Notes: generated by a model not told the origin, from the letters alone. Positions 34,870-47,844 are shown, counted from the first letter of the stretch. The stretch is DNA of 64,000 nucleotides from Gadus chalcogrammus (GCF_026213295.1 NC_079434.1:8517357-8581356); one strand, 5' to 3'. Numbers and translations are program-made.

Positions 34870-35072
34870 ATCAGAATTTGTCAGTCATTTCAAACAAGGG
34901 AATTGTTTAAAACCCAGCAAGTCATTTTAAACTACTTACTTAAAACAAAAATAATTGTACAAAACGTGCTAGATATTTAAACCCAACTAGTTATTTCAAA
35001 CTAACTACTTATTTAAAACCCTACAAAACTAGTTTGTTTTTTAATACATTTAAAAATTCTGTGTTGTTTAAA
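34870..35072. repeat. Degenerate AT-rich tandem repeat
   Basis: Loose copies of TTAAAACCCA, AGTCATTT and AAACTACTTACTT words, repeated with a period near 25-40. The individual units are highly diverged. Confidence 0.55.
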
Positions 35073-35499
35073 TGTAGATAGTAACGGAACGTTTGTTCAT
35101 CACCAGTCAGTTTAGTGTTAACTTACAAAAGCACCAAAAGTCACGCTTCATTCTCCATTCTCTCCTTATTCCCTATTCCCTATTCTCCTTCATTCATCAT
35201 CATTTCCACCAACCCAGACTCACAAACCCAGAGAATGCGAGAGATGTGATGTCAAAAGTTGAACCGTGGGACGGTGACAGTAAATGTTCCCGCTGTAACT
35301 GCTACCGTTGTCACGCCGACGGGTTTTTAAAGTGGTAGCCAGCCCGTCCGTCTGTTGGGCTGACGGTGCCTGCCGCTCCCCTCTGAACTCCCTGCCACCC
35401 ACACGGTCGAGGGATGCAGACGCTGTTTCCCTGCCATCTGGTCTGGGCTGAAGCGCTTGGGTAAATATGGCCACCGCACGGATGCTGAGGCTGGGCCGG

Positions 35500-37687
<2,188 letters not shown>

Positions 37688-37689
37688 TC

Positions 37690-38035
37690 ACCTGGTTAAG
37701 ATGGGTTAAATCTCCACCTCTCACGTGGTAGAATATAGTGTACTTCTCCACATTTCTTAACTGGTAGAATATAGTGTATTCCTCCACCTCTCAGCTGGTA
37801 GACTAAAGTGTATTCCTCCACGTCCCTCACCTGGTAGAATAAAGTGTATTTCTCCACCTCTCTCACCTGGTAGAATATAGTGTATTTATCCACCTCTCAG
37901 CTGGTAGAATATAGTGTATTTATCCACCTCTCAGCTGGTAGAATATTGTGTATTTATCCTCCTCTCAGCTGGTAGACTACAGTGTATTTTTCCACCTTCA
38001 AGCTGATAGAATAAAGTTGAATTCTCCACCTGGTG
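37690..38035 (+). repeat. 34-bp minisatellite, about ten copies
   Basis: The unit is approximately CACCTCTCAGCTGGTAGAAT plus ATAGTGTATTTATC. Central copies (37890-37990) are nearly identical, while outer copies diverge and vary from 34 to 36 bases. All share CTGGTAGAATA and GTGTATT. Confidence 0.93.
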
Positions 38036-38330
38036 GAACAAGGGTTCATCCTACCGGCCAGCACAGGCAGGGGTCCAGTTGATTCTGGACAGGCAGCGAC
38101 TGGACGTCCAGATGGTCAGGGGGCTGGATAGGCTTGTTTTCCTAACAGCTGGTCAAAGAACCTCATCGCAACATGGCAGCTCCGTCCTAAAAGTGGCTCA
38201 TTGTATTTCACCGTTGTTTAAAATATTCCAAGCATCTCCAGCGGCCGCTTTTTATGACACATCGGCTTCATCGGGAACTTTGACCTGGCATTTCCTCTGC
38301 AGTTCGCTCTTAGTGACAGACAGGCTCCTG

Positions 38331-38397
38331 GTGTGTGTGTGAGAGTGTGTATTTGTGTGTGTGTGTGTGTGAGAGTGTGTGTGTGTGTATGTGTGTA
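38331..38397 (+). repeat. (GT)n, interrupted
   Basis: Short GT array broken by GAGAG and ATTT units. Confidence 0.9.
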
Positions 38398-38624
38398 ACT
38401 CTTGGTCCATTTGGAACAATGCCAAAAACCGAAAAGAGTAAAATAGGATGAAAAAATGTAATAAATATTTAAGAATGAAATAAAAACAGTACAGGGAGAA
38501 GTATGAGTTTATAAACATGTAGAAAAGACTCTGTGGTGTCTCTCTCTTGTTTTCTGTCTCTCTGCAACTCTCTCTGTGTCTCTCTCCCTCTTTTTCTGAG
38601 TGGGAGAGAATCCTAGAGAGATCA

Positions 38625-38682
38625 TCAACTCTCTCTCTCTCTCGCTCTCGCTCTCTCTCGCTCTCGCTCTCTCTCTCTCTCT
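38625..38682 (+). repeat. (CT)n with CTCG variants
   Basis: CT-rich tract with regular CTCGCTCTCG interruptions. Confidence 0.9.
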
Positions 38683-39179
38683 GTAATCAGTGCTGCTGGT
38701 AGATCCAGGTTTGGGGCATGAGTCCGTAGTCAGGTGGTCGTCAGGAGGACCTCCTCATCCAATCAGGGTTATCGTCCAGCAGGTGGTCTCAGGCCCCTCG
38801 AGTTAGCAGCAAATCAACTCATTCTTGATTGTGACCACACTCTTTTAGCCTCAGCAAACTTTCAATCTGCCCGTTTTCTTCCGACCACCATAATAAGGGT
38901 CTATTCAACATTATATAGATAATATACTTTACATCTTTACATTTTTCATTTTAATGAAATCCGTAACATTGATTTAAGAATATATTTTAATATAATTATA
39001 TTCTCTCAACAAAGGAAATATATGACTTGAAATCATAATGAAAATGGAAATCGACGTCACACGTATCATAACTTTATTATCAAGAATAAAAGATTTCTTC
39101 ACGTCTCAATGAGGATGTCTTCAAAAAATTTGCTCGGACGGCATGCGATCACACTTACGATCTGATACTTTCCAGGAAT
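38683..39179. other. No recognised feature
   Basis: Unique sequence. AT-rich from about 38920. Confidence 0.4.
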
Positions 39180-39480
39180 TTTATTTCCCTCCCTGCCTGT
39201 CTTTCATCTTCTCACTCTCTTCCCTTCTCACCTTCTTGTCCTCTTTACCCTTCTATGAATATATACTCTTTCCCCTTTCTTCTCCCCGTCGCCCCCTTCT
39301 AACTCTCTTTGCCTGTCTCCTCTCTTACCGTCTCTCTCTATCTTTCCCTTTCTTCCTATTTTACTCTGTCTCTCTCTCTTTCCTGGTCTGTCTCCTCCTC
39401 TGTCCATCCCTACATCTCTCTCTTCCATCCTCCTCCTCTCTCCCCAGGTCTTCCTCCCTCTATCTTGTATTTCTGTGCAT
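39180..39480 (+). repeat. Polypyrimidine tract, about 300 bp
   Basis: Strongly C/T-biased sequence (TTCCCTCCCTGCCTGTC, TCCTCCTCTCTCCCCAGGTC). The 161-codon frame over it is Ser/Leu/Phe-rich because of composition. Confidence 0.7.
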
Positions 39481-39904
39481 ATCCTCTTTGTGCACAATAT
39501 CGATGTCAGGCCATTTTACTACAAACGTTCCCCTTCTTCATCAGCTGCTGCGAACAGAGAGTTCACTGGAAGGTCAGCACTATCGGGTTCATCCCCAAGC
39601 GTCTATTTTGTCTTTTGAAACCTTCTGAAGCGTGTGTGTTTGAGTGGAGAGTTCATCTCGATCAACATACCAAGGGAAAACAACATTGCAGTTTCCGCTA
39701 GAGTACATAAAACAATGGCCACGAGACCGGTAGGACATAGCCAGAATGGTGGGGGGGTGTGGGATTTCCCCCTATCTGGTTCATATATCCTTGCCTCTGA
39801 TGAATTGTTTTTAACCCCGGTCAAAATGTATCCCCTACTCAATTGATCAATGTAATTTCACCAATAGACCATTAATTAACTAGAATTCATAGTATAGTAA
39901 CTCA
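39481..39904. other. No recognised feature
   Basis: No gene or known repeat recognised. Confidence 0.4.
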
Positions 39905-40190
39905 ATAAAGCACTGTAACATGAACGATTAAGTATGAACACATGTCCTACCTGTTGATATAGTCCTATATAATATTTTGTAATTTGTGCTTTTTCTCAAT
40001 AGTTTCCTTTTTATTATTTCAGCTCAATTCACAAAAAAAATTATGAAATAACTTAAAAACACTTACAATGTTTCAAAACAACCTGAGGTAAATAATATTC
40101 CGTTGTAAATGTTCAAGTTAATGTTCTGTAAAGGTTTTTAATCAATTTGAAATGTAGAACAAGCAGAAGAACATACAAATCAACCCCCAA
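39905..40190 (-). repeat. Left arm of a ~280-bp inverted repeat
   Basis: The reverse complement aligns with 42330-42605. The core 40046-40089 is a perfect 44-base match (it contains AACACTTACAATGTTTCAAA). Flanking blocks, such as TCAATTTGAAATG and AATATTATATAGG in complement, are also shared with scattered differences. Confidence 0.9.
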
Positions 40191-40283
40191 AAAAGAATAA
40201 CTAGAGGAATAATCTACTGTGTTGGAAGGGGGCTTTAATTCTTGCATGTTTTTGCATCTCACAAATCGCAAAATAATCTTTTG

Positions 40284-40345
40284 AGGGGTTAGGGTATTTG
40301 ACTCCCAGCTGAAAGGTGTATAGGTCTTGGTCTCCCCAAGGCCCA
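40284..40345 (+). mobile_element. tRNA-derived SINE head fragment
   Basis: GGTTAGGGTATTTGACTCCC followed by AGCTGAAAGGTG matches the A-box side of the SINE family seen at 33286 and, inverted, at 45345. Confidence 0.5.
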
Positions 40346-40627
40346 GGGCCTAACCTGAGCAGGAAGCGCCTGCCCCTGACCAATCTGTAGAAGGTGACGT
40401 TAATGACTCGATGAATAGTGAATAGCGATGGAGCCCGGACCGCGTGGAGAACAGCGAGGAGCTCCGTGTCCTCACCGGTCACAGCTGCTGTCCAACCCCC
40501 CCGCCCCTCCTGATTGGTGGAGGTCCTGGGCAGTCTGACCAGCGGCGATGCGTGGGCGGTTGGCCGTCCGCACCTTGAACTACCGCCAGCCGCGTATAAT
40601 TGAGCACCCCCCCCAGGGTAATTGGAT
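40346..40627. other. No recognised feature
   Basis: Unique, GC-richer sequence between the SINE fragment and the GT array. Confidence 0.4.
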
Positions 40628-40705
40628 ATATTTGTGTGTGTGTGTGAGTGTGTGTATGGAAAGTGGTTGTGTGTATGTGTTTGGACTGTGGTTATGTGTG
40701 TGTGT

Positions 40706-40736
<31 letters not shown>
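40628..40736 (+). repeat. (GT)n ending in (G)17
   Basis: Interrupted GT array whose last pure block (about 40696-40719) runs into a G homopolymer to 40736. Confidence 0.93.
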
Positions 40737-40863
40737 CTGTGGTGTGTTTGTTTGCTTTAACTGCACAGGCATCTTTCTGAAGGGCCTGCCAATATACATC
40801 ATGGTTGGGGGATGAGGTGTTTTATCAACTGGAGGTACAGTATGTGTAATTTCAGTCTCTTGT

Positions 40864-40869
<6 letters not shown>

Positions 40870-40908
<39 letters not shown>
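40870..40908. repeat. (AT)19 microsatellite
   Basis: Pure AT run of 39 bases followed by GCATGCACC. Confidence 0.95.
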
Positions 40909-40911
<3 letters not shown>

Positions 40912-40914
40912 TGC

Positions 40915-41032
40915 ACCACACACACACACTCACACAACCAACGTCAGATATACACACTCAGTCAAGGCACACACACACACACAAAATGATCACAGCATTT
41001 TGTGTGTGTGTGTGTGTGTGTCCCCCCCCCCC

Positions 41033-41116
<84 letters not shown>
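40915..41116 (+). repeat. Compound (CA)n, (TG)10, (C)16, (AC)38
   Basis: Interrupted CA units to about 40982, then TG units at 41001-41021, a C16 run at 41022-41037 and a long AC run at 41040-41115. The TG block is complementary to the start of the AC block, with the C run as the loop, so a hairpin can form. Confidence 0.95.
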
Positions 41117-41217
41117 CAGGACTAAGCCGTTAGAGTCACCGGTGATTGTAAGTTGTCTATCTTTGGCCAACCTCCCCCGGTCTCCGTGGCAACGGAGGAG
41201 GAAGAGGAGGAGGAGGA

Positions 41218-41278
41218 CTAGGCTGGCTCAGTGCATCACGCGGGGGTTGTCGGTTCAATTCCCTAACCCTCACTTCAC
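41218..41278 (+). mobile_element. tRNA-like SINE head
   Basis: TAGGCTGGCTCAGTGCATCA resembles a pol III A-box and TCGGTTCAATTCCCTAACC resembles a B-box at normal spacing. No anticodon arm folds convincingly, so it is read as a SINE head rather than a tRNA gene. Confidence 0.4.
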
Positions 41279-42329
41279 ACCGACACCCTCGCCCTTTTAG
41301 CCACTTAAAAAAAAACGGCAACTTCTGGCGGAAAATAAAAAGGGGAGGGGGTTTGAAAACTTTAACGTCACTCACAGGAGAGAACTCACATTTAATGTTG
41401 TATTGATTCTAGTTTGGCCGTCGGCGCGCCACCAGAGGTTTAAGGAATAAATAGGATTCAACCGAGTGGAGCAATGGACGCATCCACTAACGGACTCCAG
41501 GATAGTTCCCCCGTCATGAAACTGAAACACAACCACAGATATACTGTACGCACCCTCGGCTGCCTTGAGTGTGTGCTTGTCTTTTAACCCCGTCAGTCTC
41601 CTCACATTCTCCTCTGCAGGCTTTGCCCTCGCCCCACAGGGCCTGTTCTGAAGGCGTCTGCAGCCTCCATCTTAAATATAGCCATACGCAGGCAGAACAG
41701 GGCCAAGGCTCGCCAGCCATCTCAACAAAGTGGAAGCGGGTGCACCTTTATCCCTAACACGTCTCAGTATTTTAGACACGACGCTCCGGTTTATTTGGTT
41801 ACGATTAACATGAAACGTGTGTTTTTATCAGTGAATTTCCTCTGAAGGATCAAACAAACACGCAGCGTTTGTCTGTTAGCTAGCTTCTCAGTCCCTGAGG
41901 GGAGGACAAGACAGAACTGCTTTCCACCTTCTATGAAGCAAAGGGGAACTCTGTAGGAACTTGAAAGAAACTTATTTTCTTTGTTTTCTTACGCTATTTT
42001 TTGTCTGAAGTTTTTGTTGAAAGTTGTAGAGACAACCGAAGGCTTTAGTTTAGCATAGCTGCAGCTACACAAGTGTTTGTGTGACAGTCGGTTTCAAAGG
42101 AAGTCGCTCACCGCTTAACATTTAAATTCCTGTTCAGATAAATACGAAAACATGACAACCTTGGTGCACCGCGGTGGTTCGTTATTCAGCAGGGTCTGTG
42201 TTTCTGGTTCTGTGGTGGCAGGGAATGGAGACTCCTACAATAGCACCCACACCTTTGTCTTCAACTCTAGACCTGTTCTTAACCTGTTTTTTTTTAATCA
42301 ATCCTTGAATAAAATGAACACAAATAAGC
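41279..42329. other. No recognised gene
   Basis: Unique sequence between the inverted arms. No frame with recognisable content. Confidence 0.4.
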
Positions 42330-42605
42330 ACATTCTTCTAGCTATGTTTTTTGCTTTTGTCATTGCACTTCAAATTGATTAAAAACCTTTGCCGAACATT
42401 AACTTGAACAATTACTACTGAATATTTTTTACCTCAGGTTGTTTTGAAACATTGTAAGTGTTTTTAAGTTATTTGATCATTGGTTTTGTGAAATGAGCTG
42501 AAATAATAAATAGGAAACTTTATTGAAAAAACTACAAATTACTTCATATTATATAGGCCTATGTCAACAGGCAGGACAGATGTTCCTACTTAGCATTGCT
42601 AATTT
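42330..42605 (+). repeat. Right arm of the ~280-bp inverted repeat
   Basis: Partner of 39905-40190. The perfect core is 42431-42474. Shared blocks run from CTTCAAATTGATTAAAAACC to ATATTATATAGGCCTATGTC and ACAGGCAGGACA. Similarity fades after about 42600. Confidence 0.9.
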
Positions 42606-43296
42606 AAAGACGTTGTAAAAGTGTTGTGATTATAAAAAGTGATTGTGATTATAAAAAGGGTTGATCAGGGCATTTTCTCATGAAAGTAACGGTGAGACAC
42701 AGCTGCTCGGTCGACAGCAGCCAAACCAACATGGCCGCCCTCCAAGAACCACAGCATATAAACCGCAGAGTACTCTTACGATGCTCAGCCTTGATCTGGC
42801 AGTAAAACTCCATATTAGTGTCCCCTTTTTAAACCTGTTAAATTGTATTATCTGTCAACGGTATTACATCAGAGAGAGAGAGCTGGAGAGCTCTCTCTCT
42901 CCAGGTGAGAAAGAGCTGTTAGGTAGATATTTCCCATAAGGCACTATTGTCTGCGTGCATGTCTATCTTCCTGGATTAGAGCTGATGGCTGGTGCGTCAT
43001 GACAACAGGCCTGTTAATCGTCCCCATGGTTATAAATAGATATAGATATTCTAGGACTTCACTCTGGCAGCAGTTAAGCAACCAGGAGTTGGAGTAGTTT
43101 GGCTGCTTTTCACCTTGTGCGCCTGTTGAAGGTGTGTAGCAGCGATGCTCATGGACAACATAGTACAACAGATACACAAGGGCCTTAAAGTAGGTTAAAA
43201 TGTGTGAACGATTAACATACTTTGATGAACATTGTGTGGAGGTCTTCATTCATGTCTAAGAGACCAAGGATTTCCTCACATATTTTTAAGGATGTG
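42606..43296. other. No recognised feature
   Basis: Unique sequence with a local AGAGCTCTCTCTCT hairpin at about 42870-42902 (AGAGAGAGAGCTGGAGAGCT then CTCTCTCTCC). Confidence 0.4.
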
Positions 43297-43298
43297 TC

Positions 43299-43336
<38 letters not shown>

Positions 43337-43420
43337 CGTGCGTGCGGGCGTGTGTGTGTGTGTGTGTGTGTGTGTAACTCTAGCTGTGTGTGTGTGTGTG
43401 TGGGTGGATGTGTGGGTGTA
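43297..43420 (+). repeat. (GT)n, interrupted
   Basis: GT array with GCGTGCGTGCGGGCG interruption and a TAACTCTAGC spacer. Confidence 0.93.
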
Positions 43421-43550
43421 TTTCTACCTGTGTGTGTTGTGTGGAACAATAAGGAGTCTATTAAAACGACCCTCATCCCCAGGGGATCAACCCCACATCA
43501 GAGGTCTCTCTCGCTCTCTCAAACAATTAGTAAAGTACTGATTCACCCTT

Positions 43551-43690
43551 GACTGGCTGGGTGGTTGGCTGACTGACTGAATAGCTGACTGACTCACTGG
43601 CTGTGTCACTCACTGGTTGACTGACTGGTTGGCTGAGAGGCATGCTGACTGTCTGATTGACTGAGTGGCAGGATGACTGACTGGCTGTCT
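43551..43690 (+). repeat. (CTGA)/(CTGG) tetranucleotide repeat
   Basis: Loose CTGACTGACTGA and CTGGCTG units over about 140 bases. Confidence 0.8.
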
Positions 43691-44175
43691 TCTCTCCATG
43701 TCCTTGGAGTTCAATGAGCTTGGCAAGCACCCATTAAAAAAACGAAACAGCCAATCAGCATCAATCTCTCCACTTGTGAACTACAATGTACTGTATATAC
43801 GTATTCCCATGAATATACCCTAGAGTCATATCTGAAGACATATCAGCATGCCTCCCGTGTGAGGCGCGAGTCGATCACAACACATGAATCATTCATAACG
43901 AGGACGAGTCTCCACGCAGAAGCAGGTCATCCAGAGTTGTTGCTTGTTTGTGTGTTTTTCGGAGAGTTTAGTTTGAGTTTGGTGGAATATTTTCAAAACG
44001 CTCGAGCAGCAGATTCAATATGAACTACGTGTGGTCTGTGGGCGGTGTGTGCCTGCGATGCCCTACTTATCGATTCACGGCTCTGTTTTCCTCTGTTTTT
44101 CTCTTAGCCGTCCGGCGTGATAGCTGGGGAATCTGCCGTCCAATCAATCCAACTGGAAGATGCCTGATATCGCTG
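43691..44175. other. No recognised feature
   Basis: No supportable gene. The frame at 44020-44445 (+) runs into GT repeat and is not called. Confidence 0.4.
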
Positions 44176-44374
44176 TGTGTGTCTGTGTGTGTGTGCATGT
44201 GTTTGTGTGTGTGTCTGTGTGTGTGTGCACGTGTAAGTGTGTGTGTGTGTGTGCGTGTGTGTGTGTGTGCGTATGTCTGTCTTTGTTCTCTGTCCAATTT
44301 TATGCTGTGTCTCTTTCATGAATCTGCTCTGATCCCGAAATTACCCAGCAACACAGAATTAATTACTGCTGATT

Positions 44375-44434
<60 letters not shown>

Positions 44435-44460
44435 TGGGTGTGTGAGAGAGAGTACCTGTG
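44176..44460 (+). repeat. Two (GT)n arrays
   Basis: Interrupted GT at 44176-44275 and nearly pure GT at 44379-44432, followed by GGGTGTGGGTG and a short GA run. Confidence 0.93.
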
Positions 44461-44519
44461 TGTACGCGTGCATGTGTTTAGCGCGTATGCTTTAGATTTC
44501 CCTGCCACTGTACATGTAC

Positions 44520-44722
<203 letters not shown>

Positions 44723-44765
44723 TTAGACGTCCTGTGCTGCTGTGTGTCAGTCAGTCAACACCTTG

Positions 44766-44935
44766 TGGCCGGACACGCCTGAGGAGGAGAGGGGGGAGGG
44801 TGGAGGGGGTGGCTATGGGCGGGGGGAGGAGGTGACGGTGGTCCAGAGGACATGTTGGGAGGAGAGGGGTGGAGGGGACGGGTGGAGGGGGTGGGGGAAG
44901 AGGTTTAGATGGAGGGGGAGGAGGAGTTGTCAAGC
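44766..44935 (+). repeat. G-rich purine tract
   Basis: Successive GGGG-type runs (GGGGGGAGGGTGGAGGGGG, GGGCGGGGGGAGGAGG) with strong strand asymmetry and G-quadruplex potential. Confidence 0.75.
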
Positions 44936-45014
44936 TGTGATAGACGTCTGTGTTTCTAGGATGCTGACAGAAAAACACGGCCTTGTAATCTGCTGGTCCT
45001 GAGGTCAAGAAGGA

Positions 45015-45015
<1 letters not shown>

Positions 45016-45059
<44 letters not shown>

Positions 45060-45097
45060 GAGAGAGAGGAGAGAGAGAGAGAGAGAGGAGAGGGAGA

Positions 45098-45128
<31 letters not shown>

Positions 45129-45143
45129 GAGAGAGAAGAGAGC

Positions 45144-45224
<81 letters not shown>

Positions 45225-45250
45225 GAAGAGAGAGAGGGAGAGGAGAGAGA
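45016..45250 (+). repeat. (GA)n with GGAGA variants
   Basis: Polypurine array with many GAGGAGAG interruptions. Confidence 0.95.
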
Positions 45251-45344
45251 TGACGAGAGAGTTGTGGAAACAACAATGCTTCTGTTTTGGTTCTGTCCTT
45301 ATATCATGGTAATTCCCACCTTTGTGCACAGTTTTACGATGTAG

Positions 45345-45480
45345 TTAATTTAGCAGAAGCTTAGTGAACCAAACGTTGACGGCATCTTCCTCAAATTTGC
45401 CTACAGGTAAACCTGTAGAGTAGACAACAGGGTTCAAACCAAGGACCCTTTCTGCCTGAGGTCAAACGCCCTACCACTAG
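45345..45480 (-). mobile_element. tRNA-derived SINE, inverted
   Basis: On the minus strand, GGTAGGGCGTTTGACCTCAG is followed by a B-box-like GGTTTGAACCC and ends in AAGCTTCTGCTAAAT, a piece of the SINE tail. Its 5' head adjoins the minisatellite that follows. Confidence 0.6.
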
Positions 45481-45676
45481 TCGACTGTCTTAACCACGAT
45501 CGAGCTGTCCTTAACCAGGATCGACTGTCCTAAACACGAGTCGCTGTCCTAACCACGAGTCGTACTGTCCTAACCACAGTGACTGACTGTCCTAACCACG
45601 AGTCGCTGTCCTAACCACGAGTCTACTGTTCCTAACCAGACCACGATGCTGTCCTACCACACAACCACAGTCGACT
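45466..45676 (+). repeat. ~20-bp minisatellite, CTGTCCTAACCACGAGTCG type
   Basis: About ten units of CTGTCCTAACCACGAGTCG with small indels. The unit resembles the end of the adjacent SINE (CCCTACCACTAGTCGACTG), suggesting expansion from it. The array stops shortly before the assembly gap. Confidence 0.85.
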
Positions 45677-45741
45677 TTCCCTGCATTATCTTGATATTGT
45701 TGTTAAATAGTTTGAAATAGCAAATAGCAAAGTTCCAAATT

Positions 45742-45841
45742 NNNNNNNNNNNNNNNNNNNNNNNNNNNNNNNNNNNNNNNNNNNNNNNNNNNNNNNNNNN
45801 NNNNNNNNNNNNNNNNNNNNNNNNNNNNNNNNNNNNNNNNN
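45742..45841. other. Assembly gap (100 N)
   Basis: Exactly 100 undetermined bases, a conventional placeholder for a gap of unknown size. Confidence 0.99.
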
Positions 45842-46796
45842 CAACAACCTAAAAAATGTAATACCCAATACTGTACATTGCAGAACGGTACTTTACAGTG
45901 CAGTAAATTCAGATTAAGCAAAAATAAATAAAAAATAAACCAAAAATACACCACTGTACTGTAAAGACAGGAAAACAAGGCAATTGTTGGTGGGTGGGCT
46001 TATGGATCCTCGTCTTGTGTGCCGAATCCATTCTATCGATTGACCTTACCTCAATGTCTCCGCAGGCCTGATCCATTGTCTGCAGAAGAGGCATGCGGGC
46101 ATGTGGTTGGCGGTCATATACACGCCATCTTTGAGGCGAAAAAAACCCTTCTATAGGTTTTAGAAATGGCGAGTATACGAGTTCAAATTGTTTATGGTTG
46201 GTGTGCCAGTTCCGGACCAAAACAGCCCGATGGAAACAAACATTATCCCAGACAACAGCAAACCTGGGCTGCTCTGATCTGTCCTGTTCAGCCGCATCAT
46301 GGAGTGCATCTTGAAATGTGATGATATGTTGGGTATTGTAGGGACCTATTTTTGCATGATTGTGCAGTTACCCTCGAAGGCTTATGGCGCCACACAATGA
46401 TATATTTCCCCCGCGTTGCCTCGGGACGTGCACAATTGCCCTTTGGCCTTTTTGTAGCTGGCTGATAGATGTTCAGTTTTCTAAGTAAGTGTTTTCAGGT
46501 GTGTATTTAAGTACTTTCAATTACCCAATGTGTTTTGTATTTTGAATAGATGTCTTTTCCCAATGGTACGCTGAGATTTCATTTTTGAACTAAGTGTCTA
46601 TGTATGAAATAGTGTGTAGTGTGCAGGACCAAGTATGTTGCAGAAAGGAGCAAGTGTGTTGCCAAATTGCAACTAAAGTGCAAGCAGTGCTTTTGTGGTA
46701 TGGTTACATGTGTTTAAGGTACAGTAACAAATACTTCAAGTTGTGCTACTTTGGTCTAAGCATGTAGTGTTCAAGCAATTGGCAAAAACTGTAAAT
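45842..46796 (-). mobile_element. Tc1/IS630-like DNA transposon, decayed
   Basis: Minus-strand order: a 5' end near TACAGTTTTTGCCAATTGCT (about 46777-46796), a non-coding leader, the transposase C-terminal half (about 46430-45985), and a 3' region with TTTACTGCACTGTAAAGTAC. The other terminal repeat is probably lost in the adjacent gap. Leader and tail composition fit teleost Tc1-like elements. Confidence 0.72.
45985..46430 (-). pseudogene. Tc1/IS630-like transposase C-terminal half
   Basis: The minus-strand translation starts in a damaged region (RGNAGE, then a stop after ISLCGAISLRG). It continues through KIGPYNTQHIITFQDALHD, FAVVWDNVCFHRAVLVRNW and YSPFLKPIEGFF to RWRVYDRQPHARMPLLQTMD and QACGDIEV. 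The WDN Asp and the PIE Glu correspond to catalytic acidic residues of the DDE nuclease in this superfamily, where intact members read roughly LPPYSPFLNPIEEFFS. The N-terminal DNA-binding domain is absent, and the end diverges after ACGDIEV. It is not functional. Confidence 0.85.
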
Positions 46797-46814
46797 AAAA
46801 ACCTGTTTGGCTTA

Positions 46815-46905
46815 AAGATGACATGGTATTGACATAGCATATATATACACTATATATATGCTATACAATACTATATCTGACATGGTATTGACATACCATG
46901 TAGGA
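46815..46905. repeat. AT palindrome flanked by a direct repeat
   Basis: GACATGGTATTGACATA occurs at about 46819 and 46878. Between them AGCATATATATACACTATAT and TATATGCT form a hairpin-capable palindrome. Confidence 0.8.
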
Positions 46906-47318
46906 CCATGCTAATGGCAAATACATCCTCTATATAAATCGCACCAATATCATTTCACATTAATAATTTACCACAGTTATATTACAAATCAGTATTAGGC
47001 TCCAAGGAACAAGCTCCCATTTGCCCACTCCCAGACTTATGAGTCCCAGAGTTTGTGAAGTGTTCAGACTTTCAGCAACCAGGAAAACATGTTTTTCACC
47101 ATCAGCTGATTGTGTGCAAGAAGATACTTCCTTCTTCCTGAATCTCATAGTTTCGTCACAAATAACTCTGTGTGTCTGTGTATGTGCCTGTCTGTCTGTT
47201 TCCGATTCAGAATCAGAGTTTATTTTGTTACATCTTATTGTACAAATACACGAGTAAAATTGTTAGGCTTGGTTCCTCAACAGTCCCATAGACGCAACAA
47301 ACAGTGTGTGGTTGTATC

Positions 47319-47319
<1 letters not shown>
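46906..47319. other. No recognised feature
   Basis: AT-rich unique sequence. Confidence 0.4.
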
Positions 47320-47371
<52 letters not shown>

Positions 47372-47402
47372 GCGTGTGTGTGCGTCTATGTATTTGTGTG
47401 TG
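47320..47402 (+). repeat. (GT)n
   Basis: Pure GT for about 46 bases, then GCGTGTGCGTG variants. Confidence 0.94.
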
Positions 47403-47844
47403 TAGACACAGGGACAAGGGAACGGTAGGCATCCCTGTGAGGACACAGTGGGGCATGTGTTTATTTATTTATATATTAATAATTACTATTGTCCTGATTA
47501 GGGGGACTGCAGGATGTCCTGTCTGAGGATGCTCTCCCGAGACTGAATCACCTTTCCTGACTCCTGATTGCATTGTTCTCCCCCTCCTCATGTTTGGTTA
47601 AGGCCTGGAGGACCGTGGATGTTTTTGAGGTCGGGTCGGCCAATTGGCCACTGACCTGGTTTGCAGTGTGTCTCTATCAAGGTCAATATCGTCTTACAAA
47701 GGACCACTTTGGACTCTGTAGAGGTAGCGTGTTTGAAGTGTAAGCTGAGTGCCAGCGGCACGCGCGTTAGCATTTGTTCTGTGATCTCTCTGTGTTTGTA
47801 ACCAAAGATACGCTGTGCATTTCTATGTTTGTTTCTTTACTGTG
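47403..47844. other. No recognised feature
   Basis: Unique sequence between two GT arrays. No supportable gene. Confidence 0.4.

Noticed and set aside
37690..38035. Possible CRISPR-like array
   Set aside because: Units are contiguous 34-bp tandem copies with no unique spacers, and the genome is clearly eukaryotic.
41218..41278. Possible tRNA gene
   Set aside because: Box-like motifs are present but acceptor and anticodon stems do not pair well. A SINE head fits better.
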